In this document: one piece after another, positions 17,748 through 26,458 of the stretch | How the letters are laid out: every line of letters begins with the position of its first letter | How positions within the stretch are numbered: the first letter of the stretch is position 1 | Source: Hyphomicrobiales bacterium | GTDB taxonomy: Bacteria; Pseudomonadota; Alphaproteobacteria; Rhizobiales; Rhizobiaceae | NCBI GenBank assembly: GCA_900469475.1 | Contig: UBXG01000006.1 | Span: 124,001-188,000 of the forward strand | Direction of reading: 5' to 3' | Length of the DNA: 64,000 bases | Notes under the pieces: generated by a model | What the model saw: only the letters and a program-made list of their open reading frames with translations | The model's database searches: none | What the model was told of the DNA's origin: nothing | Program-made: the position numbers and the translations under genes

Positions 17748-20609
17748 TTAGCGCACGGCCGATCCATCCGCCGGCAAGATCTTCAGCCGCCAGGAGGTAT
17801 CGGGCTTCAGATAGGTCGCGGCGATGGCGCGGACATCCTCGGCGCTCACCGCCTCGTAGCCGCCGATGCTCCTGCGGATACGGTCGAGGCGCCGGGGATC
17901 GGCCTGGGCATCGCGAAGGTTCTGGACCCAATAGCCGTTGGTCTGCTGCGAGCGCTTCACCGCCTCGATGATCGGAACCTTGGCCCGCGTCAGTTCATCG
18001 GGCGAAACGTCTCCATTGCCGAGATCGGCGGCTATCTTGTCCACCAGCTCGAAGAAATGATCCACCTTGGCGGGCGTGGTCTCGACATAAAGATAGGCAA
18101 AACCATAGCCAGGGATCGATCTTGATAGGTCGACCTCGCCCTGAGGACTGTAGGTCGCTCCCTCGGCGATGCGGAACTGGTCGACCACGCGGTTCTGCAG
18201 GATCGCTCCGGCAACATTCGCGGCGGCCGCTCGCGGCAGATCGGAAAGGAAATCGCCGATCGGGATGGCGACGGCGGCACCGGCGCTGTCGCTGCGCCCG
18301 TCATGAAGCCGAACGACCGGATCGATCGTCGGCGCAGGAAAATGCACACCGGAACCGTTGCTCAGTTTCTCTCCGTCGCTGCGAACCGGCAAGGCGCCGA
18401 AAGTTTGCGCCGTCAAGCGAATGGCGTCATCGACCTCGACGTCGCCGGCGATAATGACTTCGATCTGCCCCTTCGAAAGAGCGGGCTGCAGGAGGCCTTC
18501 GAAATCTTCCGGCTTGGTATCCGTCAGTTGTGTCCGGTCCGGGAACGTCCAGCGCGGATCACCGGAATGCAAGAGGCCGGAAAGATCGCGCCCGACCACG
18601 CTGCCCGGCGTCGCCTGAAGCTGGGGAAGCATGTTCAGATAGGCTTGCTGGACGCGTTTGAAGACATCGGGGCGATAGGCCGGATCGGAGACATAGGCGG
18701 TCAGCAGCTGCAATTGCGTCTGCAGGTCGCGCGGCTGCGTGGCGCCTTCGAACTTGAAGGCGGCATCCTGAATGGCGAAATCGATGCTCACGACCTTCGC
18801 GGCAAAGGCCTTCTGGATATCGTCATAGCTGATGGCTTTCAGGCCGGATAGCGGCAGCGCCGGCGCCGCCCAGATCGGCAGCGCGCGATCATTGGGCAGA
18901 TCCAGCCGACCGTGGCCGACTTCGGCGTGCACCAAAACCTCATCGGCACGATACTTCGTCGGCTTGACGGTCAGGCGAACGCCATTGGCGAAACGCACCA
19001 TGGTCACGCCGAGATCATCGATCGTACGGCGCTCGACGACATCGCCCGGCTTGCCGAAATCGGTATAGGGCCATGCGACCGAAGCCGTCTGGTCCGGCGC
19101 CTTTACCGCCACGGCGCGCGAATCGGCATAGGCCTTCTCGACAGCGGCATCGCCGCCCTCGGGCATTTGCGGGATCTGCAGCACCAGCTGCGGACCATTG
19201 CCGGCAAAGACGCGCTGAAGGGCCTTGTTGACCTCCTCTGCACGCAGGTCTTTCATCGCGGCATCAAATAGCGCCAGATCGTCCGCAGGCGAGGTGAAGA
19301 CCATGTTTTCACCGACGCTCCAGCTGAGCGAACCGGCAATATCCGGGCTCGCGCGCGTCCCAGCTCCGTTCGCGGCAGCCTGGAGCGTGGAGCGATACTC
19401 GGCAATTTCGCGGTCGATCTCGCTTTGGTCGGCACCAAACTGCGCTATGCGGCGCTGTTCCTGATCGATAGCCGCCAGGGCAGCCTGCCACTTCGCAGGA
19501 TCGCTATCGGCGGCAATCATCGCGACATGGGCTGATTTCAGCAGATCCTGCGCACCGGCCTGCGCGCTGACGAAGGGCGGATTGGGCTGCTGCGCCAGAA
19601 CGGACAGGCGCCGGTTGAGAACGGCCAGGCCGATATCCTCGACCAGCTGCGCGCGGCGCTTGGCCACCAAGTCGGGCGAAGCGTCGTAAGTGCGCGTCCA
19701 GGCAAGCTGCACACGGGTTGCACCACCCTGCACGATGACCGTGCCGACGCGCTCGCCATGGCTTTTGAGAGTGCCGAGGTCAGCGTCTGATGGTGCAGGT
19801 GCGGCGGCGGTCCAATTGCCGAAGCGCGTGCGGATATCGGCTTCGATGGCGGCCGCATCGATATCGCCGACGACGATCAGGCTGGCGCGATCGGGGCGAT
19901 AATAGGTGCGATAGAAGTCCCGCAGCAGATCGACTGGAGCGTTGCTGATGATATCGGTCTTGCCGATCGGCGGGCGCTGCGGCACGCGCTGCCCTGGCAG
20001 CAGTTGAGCGAGGAGACCAGTCCCGCCACGATATTGCGGCGTGTCGCGCAGTTTCTCTTCCGAAAGGATGACGCCGCGCTCGCGGTCGAAGGCGCCGGCA
20101 TCGAGCGTCAGCTCGCTCGCCGTCTCGCGCATCAGCATCAGGCCGGTCGAAACCGTCTCCGGTTTGGCTTCCGGCAAATCCAGCGCATAAACAGTTTCGC
20201 CGTAGCTCGTCGACGCATTGGTATCCGCGCCGAAAGCCAGGCCAAGACGCTGAAGGGTGCGCACCATCTCGCCTTCCGGCACATGGGTTGAGCCCTTGAA
20301 GGCCATGTGCTCGAGGAAATGCGCCAGACCTTGCTGGTCATCACGCTCCTGCAGCGAGCCGGCGCCGATGCGGAAGCGGATCGCCACCTGCCCGGCCGGG
20401 GTCGCATTGTGCATGACGGCATAGCGCATTCCGTTCGGCAGGGTCCCAAAGCGGATTCCCTGCTCCACCGGCAGGTCGCTTGCCGTCTGCGGCCAGCTGG
20501 CGACAGGCGTTTCCGCATGGGCCGGTGCCGCAACGGTAACGAGGAGCGCGAGCGTTGTCGCAACGAAAAGTTTCAGGGATAGACGACCGGATGGGTTTTG
20601 ACGTGACAT
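17748..20609 (-). CDS. Secreted M16 family zinc metallopeptidase (two-domain)
   Basis: 953 residues with a Sec signal peptide (about 1-32, cleaving after AHA). The inverted zinc motif HFLEH (His97, Glu100, His101) is followed by the downstream Glu region ASELTLDAGAFDRERGVILSEE. A second M16-type domain in the C-terminal half (RVVDQFRIAEGATYSPQG, VDHFFELVDKIA) lacks HxxEH, as is normal. It should degrade peptides in the periplasm, like PqqL or YmxG relatives. It lies 113 bp after lpd with a hairpin between, so it is likely a separate unit. Confidence 0.93.
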   Translation of the reverse strand: MSRQNPSGRLSLKLFVATTLALLVTVAAPAHAETPVASWPQTASDLPVEQGIRFGTLPNGMRYAVMHNATPAGQVAIRFRIGAGSLQERDDQQGLAHFLEHMAFKGSTHVPEGEMVRTLQRLGLAFGADTNASTSYGETVYALDLPEAKPETVSTGLMLMRETASELTLDAGAFDRERGVILSEEKLRDTPQYRGGTGLLAQLLPGQRVPQRPPIGKTDIISNAPVDLLRDFYRTYYRPDRASLIVVGDIDAAAIEADIRTRFGNWTAAAPAPSDADLGTLKSHGERVGTVIVQGGATRVQLAWTRTYDASPDLVAKRRAQLVEDIGLAVLNRRLSVLAQQPNPPFVSAQAGAQDLLKSAHVAMIAADSDPAKWQAALAAIDQEQRRIAQFGADQSEIDREIAEYRSTLQAAANGAGTRASPDIAGSLSWSVGENMVFTSPADDLALFDAAMKDLRAEEVNKALQRVFAGNGPQLVLQIPQMPEGGDAAVEKAYADSRAVAVKAPDQTASVAWPYTDFGKPGDVVERRTIDDLGVTMVRFANGVRLTVKPTKYRADEVLVHAEVGHGRLDLPNDRALPIWAAPALPLSGLKAISYDDIQKAFAAKVVSIDFAIQDAAFKFEGATQPRDLQTQLQLLTAYVSDPAYRPDVFKRVQQAYLNMLPQLQATPGSVVGRDLSGLLHSGDPRWTFPDRTQLTDTKPEDFEGLLQPALSKGQIEVIIAGDVEVDDAIRLTAQTFGALPVRSDGEKLSNGSGVHFPAPTIDPVVRLHDGRSDSAGAAVAIPIGDFLSDLPRAAAANVAGAILQNRVVDQFRIAEGATYSPQGEVDLSRSIPGYGFAYLYVETTPAKVDHFFELVDKIAADLGNGDVSPDELTRAKVPIIEAVKRSQQTNGYWVQNLRDAQADPRRLDRIRRSIGGYEAVSAEDVRAIAATYLKPDTSWRLKILPADGSAVR

Positions 20610-20638
20610 GCTTGCTTTATTGGTGAAAACGATTGGAC

Positions 20639-20671
20639 GATGCGATGCACGGGAGCCCCGTACATCGCATC
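20639..20671 (-). terminator. Probable terminator after lpd
   Basis: An almost perfect 15-bp stem, GATGCGATG-c-ACGGG / CCCGT-a-CATCGCATC, with a 3-nt loop. On the minus strand it follows the lpd stop by 52 bp and is followed by the short T-run of CGTTTTC. It likely ends the suc-lpd operon transcript. Confidence 0.65.
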
Positions 20672-20722
20672 ATCAGGCAAGCATTGCAATCCCGGCGCTT
20701 GTCTCGCCGGGATGGTCCGATC

Positions 20723-22129
20723 TTACATATGGATCGGCTTGAAGAAGGTCGCGAGCGCGGCTTCCTTGACGGCTTCCGACATCGTCGGATGCGCGTGGCA
20801 GGTGCGGCCGAGATCTTCCGACGAACCGCCGAATTCCATCAGCACGGCGATCTCGTGGATCATCTCGCCGGCGCCGAAGCCGACGATATGGCCGCCGAGA
20901 ACGCGGTCCGTTTCCTTGTCGGCGAGGATCTTGACGAAGCCGTCCGTCGCCAGCATGGCGCGGGCGCGGCCGTTGGCGGAGAACGGGAACTTGCCGACCT
21001 TATAGGCGATGCCTGCGGCCTTCAGCTCTTCCTCGGTCTTGCCGACGGAGGCGACTTCCGGCTGCGTATAGACGACGCTTGGAATGACATCGTAATTGAC
21101 GTGACCAGCCTGGCCCGCGAGGATCTCGGCAAGCGCCACGCCCTCGTCTTCCGCCTTGTGCGCGAGCATCGGCCCTTTCACCACATCACCGATGGCATAG
21201 ATGCCGGCAACATTGGTCTTGAAGTGGCCATCGATTTCGACGCGGCCGCGATTGTCAAGCGTAACGCCAGCTTCTTCGAGGCCGAGGCCTGCCGTGTACG
21301 GCTTGCGGCCCGTGGCAACGAGAACGACATCGGCATCGAGCACAACCTTGTCGCCGCCCTTGACCGGCTCGAAGGTAACCTTCGCGCCATTGCCGGACTT
21401 TTCGACGCCGACAACCTTGGCGCCGAGATGGAATTCGATGCCCTGCTTGGCGAGCATACGCTGGAACTGCTTGGAGACTTCGCCGTCCATGCCGCCGAGG
21501 ATGGTGTCGAGATATTCGACGACGGTGACCTTCGCGCCGAGGCGCGACCAGACCGAGCCGAGCTCGAGGCCGATCACGCCGCCGCCGACCACGATCATCT
21601 TGCCCGGCACCTTGTCGAGCGCGATGCCGCCGGTCGAGGAGATGATGACCTTCTCGTCGATTTCGAGCGGCACGCCCGGGATGCCGGCAACATCGGAGCC
21701 GGTGGCGATGACGATGTTCTTGCCTTCGATCTCGGTGACCTTGCCGTCGTCAGCGGTGACGGAAACCTTGCCGGCGGCAACGATCTTGCCGGTGCCCTGG
21801 AAGGCATCGATCTTGTTCTTCTTGAAAAGGAAGGCCACGCCGTCGACGTTCGACTTCACGGTTGCATCCTTGTGCGCCAGCATCTTTTCAAGATTGAGCT
21901 TCGGTGCGGCAACTTCGACGCCAAGCGCATCCATGCCATGGCCGGCATGATGGAACACTTCGGAAGCGTGCAGCAGCGCCTTGGACGGGATGCAGCCGAC
22001 GTTAAGGCAGGTGCCGCCATAGGTCGCGCGCTTTTCGACGACCGCGACCTTCAGGCCGAGCTGCGCTGCCTTGACTGCGCAGACATAGCCGCCGGGGCCG
22101 GTTCCGATAATGATTACATCGTAGGACAT
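20723..22129 (-). CDS. lpd: Dihydrolipoamide dehydrogenase (E3)
   Basis: 468 residues. FAD-binding GTGPGG is at 9-14 and the redox-active disulfide Cys41/Cys46 is in [13 protein letters not shown]. The NAD Rossmann motif is [16 protein letters not shown] and the C-terminal active-site His is in [11 protein letters not shown]. It reoxidises dihydrolipoamide, here most likely of the 2-oxoglutarate dehydrogenase complex, as it is the last gene of the sucA-sucB cluster; it lies 28 bp after a LysE gene. The E3 may also serve other 2-oxoacid complexes. Confidence 0.97.
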   Translation of the reverse strand: MSYDVIIIGTGPGGYVCAVKAAQLGLKVAVVEKRATYGGTCLNVGCIPSKALLHASEVFHHAGHGMDALGVEVAAPKLNLEKMLAHKDATVKSNVDGVAFLFKKNKIDAFQGTGKIVAAGKVSVTADDGKVTEIEGKNIVIATGSDVAGIPGVPLEIDEKVIISSTGGIALDKVPGKMIVVGGGVIGLELGSVWSRLGAKVTVVEYLDTILGGMDGEVSKQFQRMLAKQGIEFHLGAKVVGVEKSGNGAKVTFEPVKGGDKVVLDADVVLVATGRKPYTAGLGLEEAGVTLDNRGRVEIDGHFKTNVAGIYAIGDVVKGPMLAHKAEDEGVALAEILAGQAGHVNYDVIPSVVYTQPEVASVGKTEEELKAAGIAYKVGKFPFSANGRARAMLATDGFVKILADKETDRVLGGHIVGFGAGEMIHEIAVLMEFGGSSEDLGRTCHAHPTMSEAVKEAALATFFKPIHM

Positions 22130-22157
22130 GCCTTAATTTCCTTGTTTAGTATCTTTG

Positions 22158-22796
22158 TTAGTCGGTCGCCCGTGCCAAGGCGAGGCGGATGCCGAAGCCG
22201 ACGAGCGCCGCTCCGGTGATGCGGTTGAACCATTTGCCTGATGCGATGAAACGATCGCGCACCGGCTTGACGGTGAAGAAGGTGGAAACGCCGGCAAACC
22301 AGGCGACAAGCGCCGCCGCCATGCCGATGCCGTAGCTGAACTGGATGAGCGCCGGCGTATCGTGATGAACGAGCGTCGAAAACAGCGACAGGAAGAACAG
22401 CACCGGCTTCGGGTTGAGCGCATTGGTGACGAAGCCCGTCGCCAGGCAGCGCCACACGGAAACCGGCTTGCGGTCTTCCTCGGTGATCTCGACATCCTTC
22501 ACCTGGAAGCCTGCCTGACGGAAGGACTTGACACCGAGATAGACGAGATAGAGAACGCCGGCCCATTTGATCATGCTGAACAGGACAAGCGACTGCGAGA
22601 CGATCAGCCCGAGGCCGAGAATGGTGTAGCTGATGTGAAAGAGCAGCGAGAAGCCCATGCCGAGCCCGGTCATTATGGCGGCGCGGCGGCCATGCACGAT
22701 GCTCTGGCGCAGGATCACGGCGAAATCGGCGCCGGGCACGACGATAAAGATCGAGAACACTGCCATCAGGCCGAGGAATTCGAGAATATATTGCAT
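22158..22796 (-). CDS. LysE-family translocator, copy 1
   Basis: 212 residues with about six transmembrane segments. The N-terminal signature FSIFIVVPGADFAVILRQSI corresponds to the LysE/RhtB PGP motif (here VPGAD), then GRRAAIMTGLGMG. It should export amino acids or similar small metabolites across the inner membrane. It sits between an SDR and lpd inside the 2-oxoglutarate dehydrogenase operon, with 17- and 28-bp gaps. The substrate is not predictable, though a link to 2-oxoglutarate/glutamate overflow is tempting (inference). Confidence 0.88.
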   Translation of the reverse strand: MQYILEFLGLMAVFSIFIVVPGADFAVILRQSIVHGRRAAIMTGLGMGFSLLFHISYTILGLGLIVSQSLVLFSMIKWAGVLYLVYLGVKSFRQAGFQVKDVEITEEDRKPVSVWRCLATGFVTNALNPKPVLFFLSLFSTLVHHDTPALIQFSYGIGMAAALVAWFAGVSTFFTVKPVRDRFIASGKWFNRITGAALVGFGIRLALARATD

Positions 22797-22813
22797 CTAT
22801 CGACCCTTTCCGA

Positions 22814-23569
22814 TCAGCGACCGCCGCTCACGTCGAGCACGGCACCCGTTATATAGGATGCGTGCGGGCTCAAAAGGTAGAGGATGGCGTCAGCGACCTC
22901 GTCGGCCGTTCCCGCTCGTTTCATCGGCAGCTGCGGTGCGATATCACGAGCTCGGTCCGGTAGCCCGGCGGCAGCGTGGATATCGGTATCGATGATTCCC
23001 GGTCGGACGGCATTGACTCGAATGCCTTCCGCCGCCACCTCGCGTGCAAGCCCCACAGTGAACGTATCGATCGCGCCCTTGGAGGCGGCATAATCGACAT
23101 ATTGTCCGCCGCCGCCGAGCGTGGCGGCCATGGAGGAGACGTTGACGATCACCCCGCCCTTGCCGCCATGCCGGGTCGACATGCGGCGCACGGCTTCAGC
23201 CGCCGCCAGCATCGAACCCGTGACGTTGATGCGGAACATGCGATCGATCCGTTCTGGCGTCATCTCATCCAGGCGCTGGATGACATCGACGATGCCGGCA
23301 TTGTTGACGAGCCCGTCGATGCGGCCGAAATGCGCGTCGACCTTGGCGAAAATGGCTTTGATATCCTTGGGCTTGCCGACGTCTCCAGGGATCGCGATCG
23401 CCACGCCGCCGGCGTCAACGATCGTCCCGACCACCGCTTCGGCCGCATCCTTGTTGGACGCGTAATTGACCGCCACGGCCCAGCCATGCTGAACGGCTGC
23501 CAGGCAAATCGCGGCGCCGATGCCACGGCTGCCGCCGGTCACAAGAAGAACAGGTGCGTCGTCGGTCAT
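22814..23569 (-). CDS. Short-chain dehydrogenase/reductase (classical SDR)
   Basis: 251 residues. Start ATG 23569 is chosen over an ATG nine bases upstream: it forms an ATGA overlap with the preceding stop and has GAAAGGA at good distance. The cofactor motif TGGSRGIG lies near residue 10. NNAG, a catalytic Ser in VNVSSMAA, and YAASK (Tyr-x3-Lys) follow, with the C-terminal SYITGAVLDVSGGR typical of FabG-like and glucose-1-dehydrogenase-like SDRs. Substrate unknown. Embedded in the suc-lpd operon. Confidence 0.92.
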   Translation of the reverse strand: MTDDAPVLLVTGGSRGIGAAICLAAVQHGWAVAVNYASNKDAAEAVVGTIVDAGGVAIAIPGDVGKPKDIKAIFAKVDAHFGRIDGLVNNAGIVDVIQRLDEMTPERIDRMFRINVTGSMLAAAEAVRRMSTRHGGKGGVIVNVSSMAATLGGGGQYVDYAASKGAIDTFTVGLAREVAAEGIRVNAVRPGIIDTDIHAAAGLPDRARDIAPQLPMKRAGTADEVADAILYLLSPHASYITGAVLDVSGGR

Positions 23570-24093
23570 TGATTGCATCCTTTCAGACTAAGGACATCCC
23601 AGGGCGCGACTGTCGCCTTGCCCTTGCCCCAGAGGGACGATTTCTGGATCGAGGGACCGAGCGCCGGCAGGAAGAGCCGATCCGCCGCACTCTCACCTTC
23701 CGCCGGCAGCGCACGAATATGGCCCTTCAGATCCGAGGCATAGACCATGCCCTGCCACACGGTGCAGGCTCTGAGATCGGCCCCGGTTACATCCCCTTCA
23801 GGACATTCGAACATGATCCGTCCATCGGCGCGCAGATGGTCGTCCGTGCGCATCACGATCCCATCGGCCACGATATTGGTGTTGCGCACTGCCAGCTTGA
23901 ATCTGTTGCTGACGGATGATTCCGAGCCCATGGGCTCGAAGCGCAGCTCATAGGCATTGTCCATATCGACATAGACAGCCTTTTCCTGTGCGCACTCTTC
24001 CGCCTGCACAGCGACGGGAGCCACCGCCCAAGCCAACGTTACCAAGGGCGTCGAAGCCAGTTTTGTCATCATGCTCCGAGCCGGCATCATCAT
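23566..24093 (-). CDS. Secreted protein of unknown function
   Basis: 175 residues starting MMMPARSMMTK, with a signal peptide through about residue 31 (LVTLAWAVAPVAVQA then EECAQ). Mature part has at least four cysteines (AEECAQ, MFECPEGD, LRACTVW, LKGCNQ), suggesting disulfides in the periplasm. I recognise no family. Both ends overlap neighbours by four bases (ATGA with DUF4241 upstream, ATGA with the SDR downstream), so translation is coupled. That coupling is the best evidence that it is a real gene and belongs with DUF4241. Confidence 0.78.
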   Translation of the reverse strand: MMMPARSMMTKLASTPLVTLAWAVAPVAVQAEECAQEKAVYVDMDNAYELRFEPMGSESSVSNRFKLAVRNTNIVADGIVMRTDDHLRADGRIMFECPEGDVTGADLRACTVWQGMVYASDLKGHIRALPAEGESAADRLFLPALGPSIQKSSLWGKGKATVAPWDVLSLKGCNQ

Positions 24094-24839
24094 TGCCCTC
24101 CCGGCTCGCGCCGGCCGTCGGCATTTTCCATGACGCCGAAATCGGTGAATAGAACCAGCGGCTTGCCGGCGGCATCCAGCCCCCAGAACACCGGATAGAA
24201 GCCATCGCCCCAGCCGCTCGAGAAGATGGCAACGTTGCCGCGCTTGCCCGATATCGGTCGGTGCATGGCGTAATCGCCCTTATTGGGCTGCAGCTCGGAT
24301 GCCAGAACATCATCGTAATAATTGATATCCGACGTCGCCTTCTCCGCCTGGACCTGTTTTTCGCGCTCCTGGATCAGCGCGTAGGTCTCGGCATCCATGT
24401 AACAGCTAAGACCGGCATCGACCGGATAGCCGAAGAATTCATCGTTCTTCAGCGAGTTGATATCCTGGCCGGGGACCACGGCCAGCTCCCAGCGCACCGG
24501 CTTGCCCTCGGCAAAACGCATGCTGGCCGCGGCGATGCGGCCGAAGGCCTGATACAAGGTGACGGGATAATCGCCAGAGGAGACGGAGCGGGTAAATGCC
24601 GCGCGGTCAGGCCCGACGAGCGGGTCGCTTGCGACGATGCGCCCGGAGGTCAGTTCCACCTTGCCGATGTGCAGGACCTTGATCGAGCGGGTCGCAAGAT
24701 CGGCGTCGCCAAGCGACGCCAGATCGAGATTGCTGCTGAACTTGGAAATGTCGAGTTCGCCCGCGCCGGCGGAAGATGGCACCCATGCGGCGACGGCGCA
24801 CAACAATCCGCGCAGCGTCCGCATGGGCCATGTCGACAT
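24090..24839 (-). CDS. DUF4241 domain protein, probably secreted
   Basis: 249 residues. Signal-peptide-like start (LRGLLCAVAAWVPSSAGA, cleavage near 26). DUF4241 features are clear: GRIVASDPLV, SGDYPVTLYQAF, GYPVDAGLSCYMD and SSGWGDGFYPVFWGLDAAGK, ending VLFTDFGVME. The family has no established function. It begins 15 bp after the sucB stop and overlaps the next secreted-protein gene by four bases. It is thus the first accessory gene after the 2-oxoglutarate dehydrogenase E2. Confidence 0.85.
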   Translation of the reverse strand: MSTWPMRTLRGLLCAVAAWVPSSAGAGELDISKFSSNLDLASLGDADLATRSIKVLHIGKVELTSGRIVASDPLVGPDRAAFTRSVSSGDYPVTLYQAFGRIAAASMRFAEGKPVRWELAVVPGQDINSLKNDEFFGYPVDAGLSCYMDAETYALIQEREKQVQAEKATSDINYYDDVLASELQPNKGDYAMHRPISGKRGNVAIFSSGWGDGFYPVFWGLDAAGKPLVLFTDFGVMENADGRREPGGQ

Positions 24840-24854
24840 GATCCAACGCTCCCC

Positions 24855-26096
24855 TTAGAGATCGAGAACGAGACGTTCCGGATCTTCCAGGCTTTCCTTG
24901 ACGCGCACGAGGAAGGTCACTGCTTCCTTGCCGTCGACGATGCGGTGATCGTAGGAGAGCGCCAGATACATCATCGGGCGGATGACGACCTGGCCGCCGA
25001 TGGCGACCGGACGCTCCTGGATCTTGTGCATACCGAGAATGCCCGACTGCGGCGCATTGAGGATCGGCGAGGACATGAGCGAACCGTAGACGCCGCCATT
25101 GGTGATGGTGAAGGTGCCGCCCTGCATGTCGGCCATCGCCAAGGTGCCGTCGCGAGCAGCCTTCGCCAGACGGCCAAGTTCCTTCTCGACTTCCGCGATC
25201 GACATCTGGTCGGCATCGCGGATCACGGGAACGACAAGACCCTTGTCGGTGCCGACAGCCATGCCGACGTGGCAGTAGTTCTTGTAGATGATGTCGGTGC
25301 CGTCGATCTCGGCGTTGACAGCCGGCAGTTCCTTCAGCGCGTGGGTGACGGCCTTGGTGAAGAAGCCCATGAAGCCGAGCTTCACGCCATGCTTCTTCTC
25401 GAAGATATCTTTGTACTTGTTGCGCAGGTCCATGACGGCCTTCATGTCCACCTCATTGTAGGTGGTGAGCATGGCGGCGGTGTTCTGTGCATCCTTGAGG
25501 CGCTTGGCGATCGTCTGGCGCAGGCGTGTCATCTTGACGCGCTCTTCGCGGCTGACGTCCTCGACGGCGGTCGGGGCGCGAGCGGCAACGGGTGCTGCCG
25601 GTGCAGGGGCGGGAGCCGAAGCAGCCTTGGCAACGGCAGCGATGACATCGCCCTTCAGGACCTGGCCGCGCTTGCCGCTGCCTTCGACCTGATCGGCAGA
25701 GAGATTGTTTTCAGCAAGCAGCTTACCGGCAGCCGGTGCCGGCGGCATGGAAGAGGCCGGAGCGGAAACGGCGGGGGCGGCAACCGGTGCAGCAGCGGCA
25801 GGGGCCGGTGCAGCGGCGGCGGGTGCAGCAGCCTGTGCCGGAGCGGCTGCAGCGCCGTTGCCGGCGGAGATCTGGCCGAGCAGCGCGCCGAGACCTACGG
25901 TTTCGCCCGCCTGGGCAACGATTTCGGAAAGCGTACCGGCGGAGGGCGCCGGAACTTCGATTGTCACCTTGTCGGTTTCGAGTTCGAGAAGCGGCTCATC
26001 GGCCTTGATGGCGTCGCCGACCTTCTTGAACCAGGTACCGACGGTCGCCTCGCTGACGGATTCGCCGAGGGTAGGAACGCGGATTTCAGTGGCCAT
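24855..26096 (-). CDS. sucB: 2-oxoglutarate dehydrogenase E2 (dihydrolipoamide succinyltransferase)
   Basis: 413 residues. One lipoyl domain (about 1-76) with lipoyl-lysine Lys43 in [13 protein letters not shown], then a long Ala/Pro linker (about 80-125). The E3/E1-binding domain is near 130-160 ([20 protein letters not shown]), and the catalytic domain ends with [13 protein letters not shown] (His-x3-Asp-Gly). It transfers the succinyl group to CoA. It lies 24 bp after a YciI gene that separates it from sucA. Confidence 0.98.
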   Translation of the reverse strand: MATEIRVPTLGESVSEATVGTWFKKVGDAIKADEPLLELETDKVTIEVPAPSAGTLSEIVAQAGETVGLGALLGQISAGNGAAAAPAQAAAPAAAAPAPAAAAPVAAPAVSAPASSMPPAPAAGKLLAENNLSADQVEGSGKRGQVLKGDVIAAVAKAASAPAPAPAAPVAARAPTAVEDVSREERVKMTRLRQTIAKRLKDAQNTAAMLTTYNEVDMKAVMDLRNKYKDIFEKKHGVKLGFMGFFTKAVTHALKELPAVNAEIDGTDIIYKNYCHVGMAVGTDKGLVVPVIRDADQMSIAEVEKELGRLAKAARDGTLAMADMQGGTFTITNGGVYGSLMSSPILNAPQSGILGMHKIQERPVAIGGQVVIRPMMYLALSYDHRIVDGKEAVTFLVRVKESLEDPERLVLDL

Positions 26097-26120
26097 TGTT
26101 CAAATCCTGATTTTTCGTCT

Positions 26121-26447
26121 TTATGAGTTGGATGGAATTCCGGCGACAGAGGACCGGAGAATGAGTGAGGGCATCGGCGAGATTTCGATACGGAAACCGA
26201 GCCCGGCGCGAAGAACGGGATCGGCATCACCAAGCGACTTGGCCGCATCGGCATGCTCGACGTCGACGATAGCCACGCCGAAAGCACCACCGGGCGCGAA
26301 GACCGGGCCGACGACAATTGCCGTCCCGGCATTCGAATGTTCTCGCCAATAGGCGGCGTGCTGCTGCATGGCGGCCATCTCCTCCTCCGTGGCGTCATGC
26401 GGGAAGCTGGGGCGCGGCGGCACAAGTTTCAGATGAAAATAGGCCAT
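26121..26447 (-). CDS. YciI-like protein between sucA and sucB
   Basis: 108 residues from ATG 26447, eleven bases after the sucA stop, with GAGGGG upstream. The YciI fold is suggested by MAYFHLKLVPPRPSFPHD at the start, the short helix EEEMAAMQQHAAYW, and VVGPVFAPGGAFGVAIVDVE followed by ADAAKSLGDADPVLRAG. YciI proteins are small dimeric alpha-beta-barrel proteins related to muconolactone isomerase and mostly lack defined roles. Longer openings reading back into sucA are rejected. A link to the 2-oxoglutarate dehydrogenase complex is inferred only from position. Confidence 0.82.
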   Translation of the reverse strand: MAYFHLKLVPPRPSFPHDATEEEMAAMQQHAAYWREHSNAGTAIVVGPVFAPGGAFGVAIVDVEHADAAKSLGDADPVLRAGLGFRIEISPMPSLILRSSVAGIPSNS

Positions 26448-26458
26448 CGCGCAACCCC

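Noticed and set aside
24261..26126. Plus-strand open frame of about 620 codons with Gly/Arg/Cys-rich stretch opposite sucB
   Set aside because: The unusual composition is the reverse complement of the sucB Ala/Pro linker.
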